Part shown: in pieces, positions 35,141 through 45,535 of the stretch
Layout of the letters: the number at the start of each line of letters is the position of its first letter
Position numbering within the stretch: the stretch's first letter is position 1
Source: Tetrapyrgos nigripes
Taxonomy: Eukaryota > Basidiomycota > Agaricomycetes > Agaricales > Campanellaceae
Length of the DNA stretch: 64,000 bases
Direction: 5' to 3'
Assembly: GCA_013368315.1 (NCBI GenBank)
Contig: JAACJM010000283.1
Coordinates: 1 to 64,000, forward strand
Notes under the pieces: generated by a model
Database searches by the model: none
Seen by the model: only the letters and a program-made list of their open reading frames with translations
What the model was told of the DNA's origin: nothing
Program-made: the position numbers and the translations under genes

Positions 35141-35521
35141 TCGTGGTTAAATTATTTATTTAATATAGTCTAATTGCGAGTACTTCTCAGAGTCTCGCAT
35201 TCCTCATTTTTACTGTTCCATCTTCTACTCAGGTAGTTCCTTCCTGTCCCAGTAATACCCATCTCATCTACATCTTGTAGCTCCTCTGGTTTGCACATCA
35301 ACACAGTTTCACCGTCGAGATCAAGCCTTCCTTACCAACGGTTTGTGATCTAGTCAAACGCTAGTGAAACCGTTGGTCTCCTTTCTTCCACACACCCGTT
35401 CAAACACGTTCGAGAGTATTTCATATATCTTCCTGTATTTATATCTAGCCAATTCCCCATTTTCTCTTTAGTTTTTTATTCTCTCGTTCACTTCCCGCTC
35501 ACTCGAGAATTCCTTTGCTTA
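35141..35521 (+). repeat. Split direct repeat A1
   Basis: 381-bp repeat identical to A2 (38448-38828) except at 2 positions. It starts TCGTGGTTAAATTATTTA and contains a TATATCTAGCC motif and pyrimidine-rich stretch upstream of the gag ATG at 35547, so it probably holds the element promoter. Confidence 0.85.
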
Positions 35522-35546
35522 TATTCGTCTACATCACTCCGTTCAC

Positions 35547-36914
35547 ATGTCTCAAAACACCACCTCTTCTTCGGATGTTCCTACCCCAAACACCGGTATT
35601 ATGCCTGGTGCTTCTCCCAGCTTTACCAACACCAGGGACAGCGTTTTCCACGGTCCCGCCACTACAAGTGCTGGTCCTCTGAGCACTAGTACTACCAGCC
35701 CAACTGCGCCTCCATCTGCTAATGTGACACCTGGTGGGGCTATCCGCCGTACAGTCACGGTTCCTTGAACGATACTGGCTGATTGCAATGCAATCGTCGA
35801 TCGGTACCGCAAACGCCACATTCCCAAGATTAACGCCGTTACCGATATACAGGAGAAGCTTCGTGCAGCTCAGGGGATGTCGGACCAGGCACAAAAAGAT
35901 GGACTAGCAGCTTTCTTGGAGATGTTGGATAATGTGGACAAAGTTGAGGATGGAGCTAACAATAGAGGAGCGAAAAGAGCAAGGGATCCAGATGAGTCTC
36001 AGTCATCAAATCTCGATCCTTTTGATCAACCTTCTCCGAGTAAGAAGGCAAGAACAGATGACGACGCTGAATACCCATGGTCCAGTGGCAACCCCCTCAC
36101 CGCTATTACCATGGATTCCCTTTCCCCTAACTGCCGTCAAACCCTGCGTCTGATCGCAAAGAACCTCGAGGATCCGAAAAAAGCGCTACGTTCCCTTCAG
36201 TCATCTCCCCTCTGCCCAGATCTACCCGAATCTGAACTCAAAGCAATTCTACTCGGCAAACCTGTCAATCTTGACGTGGTTTTCACGTCCATGTACTCCA
36301 ACACGTACACCGAGGATCGTACAGAGAGCTTGACGGACGACATTCAAATCAAGTTCGGAAATCAGACTCCTGCAAAGGCGATCACGGACTCTAACGAATG
36401 GGGGGTGGCATGGTATAAGGTTATCATTGCCTATAGTCGCACCTTTCCTCACCTTGAGTCTGACGTCAGGGCATATGGCGAGTACATTCACCGTCAATTT
36501 GCCTCTGTCAAAAGGCCATTCTATTCAAGGGTCATCAACTTTGACAAAGCAGTTCAAGCCCGTGTTGCCTACACAAAAACCCTTCAGTTCTCTGATTTCA
36601 GCCAATTTGCTGACCTCAGAGAGTCTCACATCAGTGACACCGGCTCTTGCGTTGAAGAATCTGCCCTTTCCCGCGTGACTACCCGGGCTACACCAGTCAA
36701 GTCAAAAGTTCCTTGCAACAACTGGAACATGGGACTTTGCACTGGTGTGCCTGGTAGCTGTCCTCGCCTGCATATCTGCAATGCTTGTGAGTTACCTGGT
36801 CACAAGAGTCCTAACTGTCCCCATCTCCCATCAAAATCCACGTCTTCCCTTTCTACTCTCCCTTCCACTCTCCCCTCCAAACCCACTGCCGCTATCACGA
36901 ATCCCCGTAAATAA
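35547..36914 (+). pseudogene. Ngaro gag-like gene with one premature TGA
   Basis: A 455-residue frame begins MSQNTTSSSDVPTPNTG 26 bp after repeat A1 and ends at 36914. A single TGA (35766-35768, after RRTVTVP) interrupts it; translation could restart at Met 35877 to give 345 residues. The C-terminal region carries a zinc finger, CNNWNMGLC...CPRLHICNACELPGH...C (about 36713-36821), the hallmark of DIRS/Ngaro gag proteins. A KKART basic cluster lies near 36041. The product would package element RNA. One nonsense change in otherwise clean sequence fits recent decay or reinitiation. Confidence 0.7.
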
Positions 36915-37126
36915 TCTCGTTCCTGTCCACACTGATTTGTTTCATTTAATTCTGCTCCTTCTAATTTCCCCTGATCGGATTGTCTTTTCTTTAATTTCGC
37001 TTTTTCTTTCTACTTGATCATTACATGGACTGTTCCCCTCTTCGATCACGATCTATTTCTCTTTCTTTCTTCTTTTATGACTTTCTGAAATTTTTTGGCA
37101 TTGTTACGACCTTCTATACCCCCGCG

Positions 37127-38137
37127 ATGGACACTGGGGGCAATGTGTTATCTATTTCAGCAACTTCCAGGCAACCCGTTCGTGAGCCTTGGAGCTTAGA
37201 AAAGCTGATTCACGAACGATCTGTTTGTCTGGGCCTATCCATCGATACCTCTTCCTCTTCTTCTTATTCTTCTGCTCTTAATTCCTACCTTACTTTTTGC
37301 AAGATCCATGATTTCCCCATTATTCCCACTCCCGAGACCCTCAGCATGTATGCTGTGTTCATGTCTGCGCACATCAACCCTCGTTCCGTCAACAATTATC
37401 TCTCGGGCATCGTTAGCGAACTTGAGGTGCATTTTCCCGATGCACGGCAGGCACGGAATTCATCGTTGGTGACACGCACCATGACTGGTTGCTTACGTCG
37501 ATGGGGCACCCCAATCAATAGAAAACTTCCCCTATCCCATGACCAACTCGAGATCATCATTAATTCCCTTTCATCTTCTCAATCCCATGACGACTTCCTA
37601 TTCAAAGCGATGGTGCTAACGGGTTTTCACGGACTCCTTCGATTAGGGGAGATAACAGACCCTACAAACAAACGCTTGATCAACCGTCGAAAAACTATGA
37701 TGCGCCATTCCGTTGACAGCAGCGATCCGGACCAGTACTCCCTATTCCTTCCCGGCCATAAAGCGGATCATTTCTTTGAGGGCAACCTCGTCATCATACA
37801 AACCACCACCCGTCGTTCAAACCCTACTCCCCATTTCCTTTCATACCTTGACTCTCGAGACCATTTTTTCCCACTACGCCCCGAGCTCTGGATCTGTTCA
37901 AACGGCAAAATCCCCACGCGCGATTGGTTTATCAAGAGATTAAAGATGTTTTTCCCTAACGCCAACATCTCGGGACATTCAATGCGCGCAGGGGGTGCCA
38001 CATCAATGGCGCAGAGTGGTGTTTCTCCACATCTCATCCAGGCTGCGGGGAGGTGGAGTTCACATACTTTCGAGATATATATCCGTAAGAACCCCGTAGT
38101 CCTGCATGCCCTCCTTTTTGGTCATCCCGCTCATTAG
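37127..38137 (+). CDS. Ngaro tyrosine recombinase, apparently intact
   Basis: 336 residues from Met 37127 (MDTGGNVLSIS). The in-frame ATG at 37025 would add 34 hydrophobic residues and is less likely. An N-terminal SAM-like core-binding domain (about residues 40-125) precedes the catalytic domain. Catalytic residues are Arg172 (GLLRLGE), His284 and Arg287 (GHSMRAGG), Trp310 (AGRWSS) and Tyr318 (EIYIRKN). The Arg287-Trp310 spacing and the 8 residues to Tyr are typical. It would join circular element DNA to the genome without duplicating target sequence. It follows gag by about 200 bp with no RT between. No stop or frameshift seen. Confidence 0.85.
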   Translation: MDTGGNVLSISATSRQPVREPWSLEKLIHERSVCLGLSIDTSSSSSYSSALNSYLTFCKIHDFPIIPTPETLSMYAVFMSAHINPRSVNNYLSGIVSELEVHFPDARQARNSSLVTRTMTGCLRRWGTPINRKLPLSHDQLEIIINSLSSSQSHDDFLFKAMVLTGFHGLLRLGEITDPTNKRLINRRKTMMRHSVDSSDPDQYSLFLPGHKADHFFEGNLVIIQTTTRRSNPTPHFLSYLDSRDHFFPLRPELWICSNGKIPTRDWFIKRLKMFFPNANISGHSMRAGGATSMAQSGVSPHLIQAAGRWSSHTFEIYIRKNPVVLHALLFGHPAH

Positions 38138-38324
38138 TATTTATTTTATTCCCATTGTTGCTGTTTCAGAGCATTGGGCTTTACCTACTATTTCCCCCTC
38201 TTCCATACCTCCAACTCCCCCATCTACTTCAACTTTTACACATTCTAAACTTTGATTTCCTACATCCATATAATTTCCCTCACCCTCCCTTCCCTTCCCT
38301 ATTTTCCTCCTTAGGCTCCATAGT

Positions 38325-38447
38325 GCTTATCCACATCCTAATGTCACTTCTCTTTTCGGGCGGCTCCATTTTGGGGTCGCCGCGTTTTGCCTATTCATCT
38401 TTGCCTCTCCATGCCCGTCGACTCGCGTACGAAGACGGAGCAATTAG
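38325..38447 (+). repeat. Split direct repeat B1
   Basis: 123-bp repeat (starts GCTTATCCACATCC, ends GGAGCAATTAG) abutting A2. It differs from B2 at one base (CGCGTACGAAG against CGCGTACAAAG). In Ngaro elements the B1A2 junction recreates the ends joined in the circular intermediate. Confidence 0.85.
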
Positions 38448-38828
38448 TCGTGGTTAAATTATTTATTTAATATAGTCTAATTGCGAGTACTTCTCAGAGT
38501 CTCGCATTCCTCATTTTTACTGTTCCATCTTCTACTCAGGTAGTTCCTTCCTGTCCCAGTAATACCCATCTCATCTACATCTTGTAGCTCCTCTGGTTTG
38601 CACATCAACACAGTTTCACCGTCAAGATCAAGCCTTCCTTACCAACGGTTTGTGATCTAGTCAAACGCTAGTGAAACTGTTGGTCTCCTTTCTTCCACAC
38701 ACCCGTTCAAACACGTTCGAGAGTATTTCATATATCTTCCTGTATTTATATCTAGCCAATTCCCCATTTTCTCTTTAGTTTTTTATTCTCTCGTTCACTT
38801 CCCGCTCACTCGAGAATTCCTTTGCTTA
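38448..38828 (+). repeat. Split direct repeat A2
   Basis: Second copy of A1, directly following B1 and separated from B2 by 178 bp. Two substitutions relative to A1 (GTCGAGATC to GTCAAGATC, and GAAACCGTT to GAAACTGTT), both transitions at a CpG. Confidence 0.85.
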
Positions 38829-39006
38829 CCCACCCAATCCCTCCCTCTATATTATCTTCTTCTCACCCGAGTACTGGCAAACTTTTCCTGACAGGAGGTT
38901 TTCTCCCATAGTGGTTTTCCCCTGCAGGTTTTTAATGTTACCTTTACTTTGGCCGTTCCTAGTACTTAGCTACAAAATGTACCGAGTCGCTGTTTCAGGG
39001 CTCAGC

Positions 39007-39129
39007 GCTTATCCACATCCTAATGTCACTTCTCTTTTCGGGCGGCTCCATTTTGGGGTCGCCGCGTTTTGCCTATTCATCTTTGCCTCTCCATGCCCGT
39101 CGACTCGCGTACAAAGACGGAGCAATTAG
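39007..39129 (+). repeat. Split direct repeat B2 (right end of the element)
   Basis: Terminal copy of B1; the element ends at GCAATTAG (39129), followed by host sequence AGGTTCC. Confidence 0.85.
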
Positions 39130-42064
39130 AGGTTCCAAACCTAAAGGATCTGTATTTAAACAGTTGTTGAAATGGATTTGTGATGTATTGAAATGCCAAA
39201 ATTTTACATGTCACAGCCTGGATCTAAGCAGAAAGTGGGAAAGTTATTTGAGCAGTGATGGAAGATGGCAGGCCTAGAGGACCTGTTCACCCTGAAGTTT
39301 AGGACAGCTTTGGCAGAAGAGCTGTCTGTACAGCAGGAATTGGAGGCGATCAGAGAGACAAATTACCAGGAGGATTTGGAAGCTTATAAACAGCTGATGA
39401 AGGGTGATAAGTTTGTGTTGGAAAAAGTGGGGGAATTCAGGGATCTGGCCAGATCTATGTAAGTTACTATGTTTATACTCTTGAAGAAGATACTAGCCTG
39501 GGTAATTGACAGTGCATGAGGGAATGTTATGAAGTGGTTCAAACCACTGCTGGACAGTTTGGCTCAGCTGACTGGAATGTCATTGACGTTGATAGGAGGT
39601 GTGCCACCAAAGGCAGATGGCGATCCAGATGACTATGGGGCTATAGTGTGAGTATGGCTTTTTAGAGTCTGGTTTACAAGACTTACAGTAACTGGGGAAA
39701 GGTGCCACTGCTTCCCATGGCAAATTACGAGGCCCATTGTATAAGTAAGTAATACTGTAAAATTGACTAAAAAAATTAGATAGAGCTTAATATCTTCTGT
39801 AATGACACCTTGAGCATTGGGTGGAGGAGCCCATAGTGGATCAGAGAGTGGCAGTTGGACTTGTGACGGCTGCTGAGGGAAGGTAAATACGCCTGAAGCT
39901 CGTCGTGGTTGGTGGGCGGCAAGGCAGAAATGAGCTATGACATATTGAGCGTCAGTTCGGGTACTTCGGAGCGCTGTGGTGGCATGTAAAAGTTAGAACC
40001 CGTGAGAACCTTTGCTACTCAATTGAGGGGTTGACATAAGTTAACTCGGCCTAAAGGGCCTCGTAATGTAGTGTGAGTTCAGGGGAGACTATTGGGGATA
40101 GGCTGAAGAAGTGGGAGTTTTGGAAGCTGGATGAGTTCAATGGAGTGATGTGTCATTTTCTGGACTTTCTGCTTCATACAGAAGAAGGTGAGCTCCTATT
40201 GGAAAGTCGAGACAGCTATGAGACTTACTATGGTTTATAGATGTACATCCTGGTGCTAGTTCAAGACTGAAAGTGGTGTCTAAGCTGGCCAGGGAAAAGT
40301 TGGCAAAGATACTAGAACTGGAAGCCATGGACCTGTCTGATCTACTGATGATGGATGATGATGAGGCTGAACCAGTTAGGGGGAAGAAGGCTGAGAAGGG
40401 GAAGCAGAAGGCCAAGGAACCCAAGGCAAAGTGAACCAAGTCCACAAAAGTGAAGTCGGTAGCTGAGGTGAATTCAGATGAGGAAGGCAATGGGGAGGAT
40501 GACATTGAGAGGCCCTCTTGTCCAAAAATGCCAGTCTTGCAAGAGAACAGGGTTTTGCACACAGAGATGGAAGAGTGGTTGAAGAGTCTGCCAGATGAGA
40601 CCCAATGGGAGGAATTGGCAGATTTGAGGAAGGATTCTTTGTTTGACTTTGAGCACAAAAACAACATGATACATAACAAGACAATGTTGGATGCTCTCCA
40701 CCCAATGCCTATGTTGGAACCCAAACACAAGAAAGTCAGAGGTAAGGAAAGCTCTGCCAGCAAAGAAGATAGTAACACTATACCTGCTACCCACACTACA
40801 TGTTCCCAGATGTTGGCTTCCTTGAGCCCTGAAGACTCCAGTCCTTCTGCCTTAGCTGCCATGTCCCCTGAAGTCCTGACTGGTATGGAAAAATCTTCCT
40901 CGAGCCCTGAAGATTCTTCCACTCCTTCTGCCTCAAAGGCTGTGTCCCTGGAAGTCCCATCTGGTTCAAAGGAGTCTCCACTGGAAGTCCCACCTGTTTC
41001 CAAAGAGTCTCCAGCAGCTGAGATACTGTCTTCAAAGGGTGCTGACGAGACAAGTATGGGAAATAGTGGTCCAGTGTCTTCACTACCATTGGCTGAAGGA
41101 GAGGAGGGTATGAAGCAAGGTTCAGATGTGGGGAGTCATGATCAGACTGATTTGTCAGCATCAGCATGTTCTGACACAGTCATAACCTTGTCTCAGGCTA
41201 CTACACTGTCTCATTCAGTTGACCTCCCCGTGATGTCACACCAGCTTCATCTGCAGGCACTAACAATGTGGAGAACGCTGATACGTTGATGGCCAACCCG
41301 TCTCAATCCAATCCAATTCCATTATCATCAACCCCTGGAGCAAGCCCAATGGACATGGACAGTGATGAGTTGATGAGTGAGCTTCCAGACATGGACACAA
41401 ATTGGCTGGCCTGGTTGAAAACGGCATTTGAGTCTTTCAGCTCGGATCCCACACCCTGAGGCATCAAGTTATGGGGAATACTCTTATTGGCTTGGGCAGA
41501 TTTAGAGAGAAGCTACATGTTTGAGAACCCAAGGGGTGCAAAGGCTTTCTTGCTGTTGTGGATTGGTGGAGCAAGAACTGCAAGAGCCTGCCTTCTGAAG
41601 TTCCAGATTGTGTGTCAAATGCTGACACTATGTCAGCCGAGTTTTGGAGATGGTGGGACTTTGTCAACCCTGATTGGCAACCTTGGAACAACAGCAAGTT
41701 GATATTGGGTCTGACAAAGGATGCAGAAAAGGATCGGGAATGCTGGGACTGCATGAAGTTTCCTGGGCAGTGTGGGATGCTGATGGTGATTGCCTGCTTG
41801 TTTTACTGGTTCTTGAGGCACTGGTTCTTGAGGCTAGAGACAGTTACCCAACGTGAAAATTGGGCAGAGGCACTCAGTGATGTGATCTGGGTCATCAAAG
41901 GGATGGTGGCAGTGTTCCAGTGTGCGATTGCTGCTATTTCTTCTTTTTATTGCTTATTGACTGGCTTTTCTCCCTACAGTAAAAAAGGAGGCAGGAAGTG
42001 TCAGGCTGAAGGGCCATTGGAGGAAGAATCTTCTCCTTGGAGGCTCAGAAACTGTGGTGGGGAT
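39130..42064 (+). pseudogene. 3' part of the host-type gene split by the Ngaro element
   Basis: Coding-like exons continue from the Ngaro insertion. GSKPKGSVFKQLLKW opens it, with a stop near 39276. LKFRTALAEELSVQQ ends at a 54-bp intron (39459-39512). NVMKWFKPLLDSLAQLTGMS follows with one upstream stop, then an exon invaded by a MITE and SSGETIGDRLKKWEFW. A long acidic, Ser/Pro-rich exon spans 40242-41288 with one TGA near 40432. The C-terminal part is 41475-42064 (AEFWRWWDFVNPDW, CWDCMKFPGQCGML, WAEALSDVIWVIKGMV). The order matches a hypothetical family frequent in Agaricomycetes. Function unknown; clearly dead. Confidence 0.5.
39724..40067. repeat. MITE with ATTACGAGGCCC inverted ends, inside the broken gene
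   Basis: Perfect 12-bp inverted ends ATTACGAGGCCC (39724-39735) and GGGCCTCGTAAT (40056-40067). It is the second copy of the element at 400-686 and shares its outer flanks from about 39699. It sits between two exon-like pieces (…DDYGAIV and SSGETIGDRLKKW), so it disrupts the host-type gene. No coding content. Confidence 0.55.
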
Positions 42065-42189
42065 TGATATTGTATTTTACATGCTTTGTAATGGTGTCAA
42101 CAGTATGCATATGTAGGTTCCGTTCTGTCAATTGATTTCTGTATTCTGTTCCGTCAATTGATTTCTGTACTCTGTTTGGTCAATTGATT

Positions 42190-43772
42190 TGAGTCTGATC
42201 AAACTGCATTGTGCAGCATGATAGAAGATGGGAATAACAACACATTGTGTCTTCCCACCCAATGCTATTATCCCTCAATAGCAGGACACAATGCATTATA
42301 TTCTTTAGAAAAAGGAGCAACAGTGCATTGTATTAGTTATAATAGATGGCAGTGGTATGGCACAACGGATTGTGTCATCCCACCAAATGCTATCATGTGT
42401 CGGAAGCAGGACACAATGCATTGTATTATGCCATAAATAGATGGCATAATACAATGCATTGCGTGCTGTATAATAGCCGGCTATTATGCAGTAGTACTAG
42501 TAGCACACAACACATTGTAGGACATATAATAGCAGGACACAATGCATTGTACAGTCAAATATCTCATATTGCATTATTGTCATGAATCTCTTCATGCCTT
42601 TGTCTCCAAACCCTGTTTTCCTTCATTTCTTTGCTTTTAGTCTTCTTTCCAGTACTTTGGCTTATCCAGATCTTGTTCCTCTTTGTTTTACTTCATCTTT
42701 GCTTCGCTTCCATCATTCCTTTTACTTCTAGTCTTCTTTCCAGTACTTTGGCTTATCCAGATCTTGTTTCTCTTTGTTTTCCTTCTTCTTTGCTTTGCTT
42801 CCTTTGTTCCTGTCACTTCTATAGTTCTTCCAGGTGTTTCTCCATGGTTCTTCCTTTCTCCATAGTTCTACCTTGTTTCTCCTTGATTCTTCCATTGTTC
42901 CTTTATTTCTCCATAGTTCTTCCTTTCCATCGGTACTTATTGATCTAGGCTTTATCTCTTCATTCCTTTGATCATATATACTTCAGGGCTTTGTAGATAG
43001 GTCTCTAGTCTGTCCACTTGTATCCCTTAGATCCATACTGCTCAGCTTGGCTCAGTACTATGTTGACATAAGCCTACCTTTGGCTTACTCACTATCTATC
43101 TATTCTACTTGCCTTGTCATTGTCTATTGCCTCTGTGTGGTGGCCTGAGAGGTTACCAGTACCCAGCCTGACCTGTTCTTGACATAATGCATAAATCTGA
43201 TAATGCATGAGGATTTGCCAGAACAAGCACTGTTCTCTGCCAAACTGGCCCCAAATTGCATAACACATAATGCATTGAGATTTTGGAAAAATTTTGGGCC
43301 AGTATGCACTATGAGATAGCCAAAAATACCTCAAAAATAGAAAGGAATGGGTCAAAAAGTCAGAAATTTGGCCAGAATGACCATGCATTTTCTAGAAATG
43401 GTGAAATTGATAGCAAATAATGTCATATAATTGATCTACTTTGGTCCTGATATGTATTCAAGACTTCTGATGTCAGCCAAAATCCAGAAGGCCAGTCACT
43501 GTGAAGGTGTTATGTTGCATCTTACCCACTGAAGCAGCAGGATGCAATCTGACATCATTTGAACAGATTGTAGATCCATATTCTGAAGCAGGAGCAAGAA
43601 CGTTTTTTTTTTGTAAAATAGAGGCTCAATCTCAAACTGCATGGAAATCTGGGAACCAAGTCTATGCATTATGAGATATTCAACTGTATTTTGTATAGTA
43701 GGCATGGCACACAATGCATTATAGGGTATATAATAGCCAGCAGCATTGGAGCACACAACACATTGTAGGATA
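42190..43772. repeat. Palindrome-rich repeat (ACAATGCATTGT family), left portion
   Basis: About fifteen occurrences of ACAATGCATTGT or close variants, itself a perfect 12-bp palindrome. The longest structure is a perfect hairpin with 21-bp arms and 6-nt loop at 42414-42461. Another palindrome ATAATAGCCGGCTATTAT occurs near 42470. The phrase AGCACACAACACATTGTAGGA recurs at 42503 and 43751. 42590-42960 is pyrimidine-rich (TTCCTT/CTTCTTT). The repeat resumes after the Tc1 insertion at 45404-45535. No coding region recognised. Confidence 0.6.
42414..42461. repeat. Perfect 21-bp-arm hairpin
   Basis: Arms 42414-42434 and 42441-42461 are exact reverse complements (each containing CAATGCATTGTATTATG), separated by the 6-base loop AAATAG. 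Confidence 0.85.
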
Positions 43773-44103
43773 TACAGTGGGTCAAAAAATTGTCCACATG
43801 TTTCGCATTTTTGGAAAGATTGCCAATTTAAGCAATACTGAGTAGAGATATTGAAATGTGGTCAGTAATGGGCAGAACGCCCTTGATAAGAGCTACAATA
43901 ATCTGTTTTATTTGTCCTATTTGGCTCAAAACTCATGGAGATATGATTGATTTAAAATGGTATGTCATTTGGACAATTTTTTGAGTTGCCACTTCAAAAT
44001 CAGTATTGTAACTATGTGATGTCTCATAGATGACATCATAAGTGGAGTTGTACAATGATGCAATGGCTACATCATAATGATATCATAGCTGCCAGCTGGA
44101 CCA

Positions 44104-44110
44104 TATATAA
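44104..44110 (+). promoter_or_regulatory. TATA box of the Tc1 transposase gene
   Basis: TATATAA lies 35 bp upstream of the preferred ATG at 44145. It is absent from the dead copies at the same site (CATACATAGC). Confidence 0.5.
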
Positions 44111-44144
44111 GGGCATCCAGTTGTTCTATAGCCCTCATCAAATC

Positions 44145-45161
44145 ATGAGACCCATCACATCCACCCAGAAAGACAATATCCTCTCTCTCCTCCAAACTTC
44201 TGCTTCATCCAGGGAAATCTCTGCTAAAACTGGGGTATCCAAGTCAAAGATTGCTTCTCTGGCCAAAGAGATGTATCCTGACAAGGAGAACCATCAAGCA
44301 GGGCGTCCTAGAAAGCTGTCTACCACTGATGAACGTGCTGCTATCCAACAAATCAACACTGGCAAAGCTGAAAATGCTACAGAAGTGGCCAGAAACATCA
44401 ATCCCCTCCTTGACCAACCTGTCTCCACCCAAACCATTCGAAATTCCCTTCTCAGGCATGATGTGGACACATCTAAAACGAAGAAGAAGCCCAAACTCAC
44501 TGCAGCTCACAGGAAGGCTCGTTTAAACTTTGCACAGAAGTACAGAAACTGGACTGTGGATGACTGGAAAAGGGTTATTTGGTCAGATGAGACTAAAATC
44601 AATCGATATGGGTCAGATGGACAGCAGTATGTGTGGGGGAGGAAGGGTGAATCCTTGGGAGAGAGAAATGTGGTGGAAACAGTCAAATTTGGAGGAGGAA
44701 ATATCATGGTGTGGGGATGTATGGGGTGGGAAGGAGTTGGAAACATGGCAGAGGTGGAGGGCAGGATGAATGCAGAGCAGTATGTGGACATTTTGGAGAA
44801 CAACCTTCTGGAGAGCATGGATATTTTGGGTGTTGATCCAGAGGTGGCCATTTTTCAGCAAGACAATGATCCTAAACACAAGTCAAAACTGGCCACCAAG
44901 TGGTTTGAAGACAACAACATCCATTGCATGAGCTGGCCTGCTCAATCTCCTGACCTGAACCCCATTGAACACCTCTGGACAACCCTCAAACACAAGCTCA
45001 ATGGATATGACACAGCACCCTCTGGAGTTTGGGAAATATGGGACAGAGCAGCTGAAAAGTGGGATGAAATCACAGAAGAAGATTGTCAGAAATTGATCAG
45101 GAGCATGCCTAGAAGGATTGAGGCTGTGTTGAAGGCCAAAGGAGGGCATACCAAGTACTGA
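44145..45161 (+). CDS. Tc1-family DD34E transposase
   Basis: 338 residues from Met 44145 (MRPITSTQKDN), the usual Tc1 length. The ATG at 44055 would add 30 residues lying upstream of the TATA box and is rejected. Residues 1-50 form an HTH (ISAKTGVSKSKIASLA), followed by a GRPRKLS AT-hook-like link (53-59) and a second HTH to about 110. The catalytic triad is Asp148 (VIWSDETKI), Asp240 (FQQDNDPKH) and Glu275 (LNPIEHLW), with 34 residues between the last two. KTKKKPK (111-117) may be a nuclear localisation signal. It cuts and pastes the element at TA sites. No stops or frameshifts seen; a source of activity for the dead copies is plausible, though their tips differ. Confidence 0.9.
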   Translation: MRPITSTQKDNILSLLQTSASSREISAKTGVSKSKIASLAKEMYPDKENHQAGRPRKLSTTDERAAIQQINTGKAENATEVARNINPLLDQPVSTQTIRNSLLRHDVDTSKTKKKPKLTAAHRKARLNFAQKYRNWTVDDWKRVIWSDETKINRYGSDGQQYVWGRKGESLGERNVVETVKFGGGNIMVWGCMGWEGVGNMAEVEGRMNAEQYVDILENNLLESMDILGVDPEVAIFQQDNDPKHKSKLATKWFEDNNIHCMSWPAQSPDLNPIEHLWTTLKHKLNGYDTAPSGVWEIWDRAAEKWDEITEEDCQKLIRSMPRRIEAVLKAKGGHTKY

Positions 45162-45535
45162 GCTAGCACTTTCTGTATTTTCACTTGCATGTCAAAAAAT
45201 TGTCCAAATGACATACCATTTTAAATCAGTCATATCTCCATGAGTTTTAAGCCAAATAAGACAAAACAGACAGAATATTGTAGCGTTTATCAAGGGCTTT
45301 CTGCCCATCACTGACCACATTTTAATATCTCTACTCAGTATTGCTTAAATTGGCAATCTTTCCAAAAATGCGAAACATGTGGACAATTTTTTGACCCACT
45401 GTATAATGGCAGGACACAATGCATTGTATCATCAGGAAAATTGGCAGTAAATGCATTTCTGCAGTGTACTGGGCTCACTGTGCATTACGGGCTTCAGGCT
45501 CATCTGGGATACAATGCATAATATCTACAACTACT

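Larger units (their letters stand above)
35141..39129 (+). mobile_element. RT-less Ngaro-type element with split direct repeats
   Basis: The 3989-bp element has the Ngaro layout A1 (35141-35521), genes, B1 (38325-38447), A2 (38448-38828), B2 (39007-39129). A1 and A2 (381 bp) differ at 2 positions and B1 and B2 (123 bp) at 1, so insertion was recent. It encodes gag and a tyrosine recombinase, but the RT/RNase H gene that should lie between them is missing (110 bp gap). Its ends are fixed by the host exon, which becomes continuous and in frame when 35141-39129 is removed. There is no target duplication, as expected for tyrosine-recombinase integration. Confidence 0.85.
43775..45401 (+). mobile_element. 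Apparently intact Tc1/mariner transposon
   Basis: 1627 bp from CAGTGGGTCAAAAAATTG to its reverse complement, flanked by TA (43773-43774 and 45402-45403). Terminal inverted repeats are 210 bp (43775-43984 and 45192-45401). Each carries two inverted copies of TCAAAAAATTGTCCA at its outer and inner ends, an arrangement like IR/DR transposase sites. The related sequence at 42503-42552 is a natural empty site for the insertion. A complete DD34E transposase lies inside, so the element may be active. Confidence 0.9.

Noticed and set aside
40137..41003. 288-codon minus-strand frame opposite the acidic exon
   Set aside because: It is an antisense shadow of a Ser/Pro/Glu-rich exon; the plus strand has coherent splicing and family-like motifs.
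44055..44144. Upstream ATG of the Tc1 transposase
   Set aside because: It lies upstream of the TATA box and in leader sequence conserved in the dead copies. Starting at 44145 gives the normal Tc1 length.
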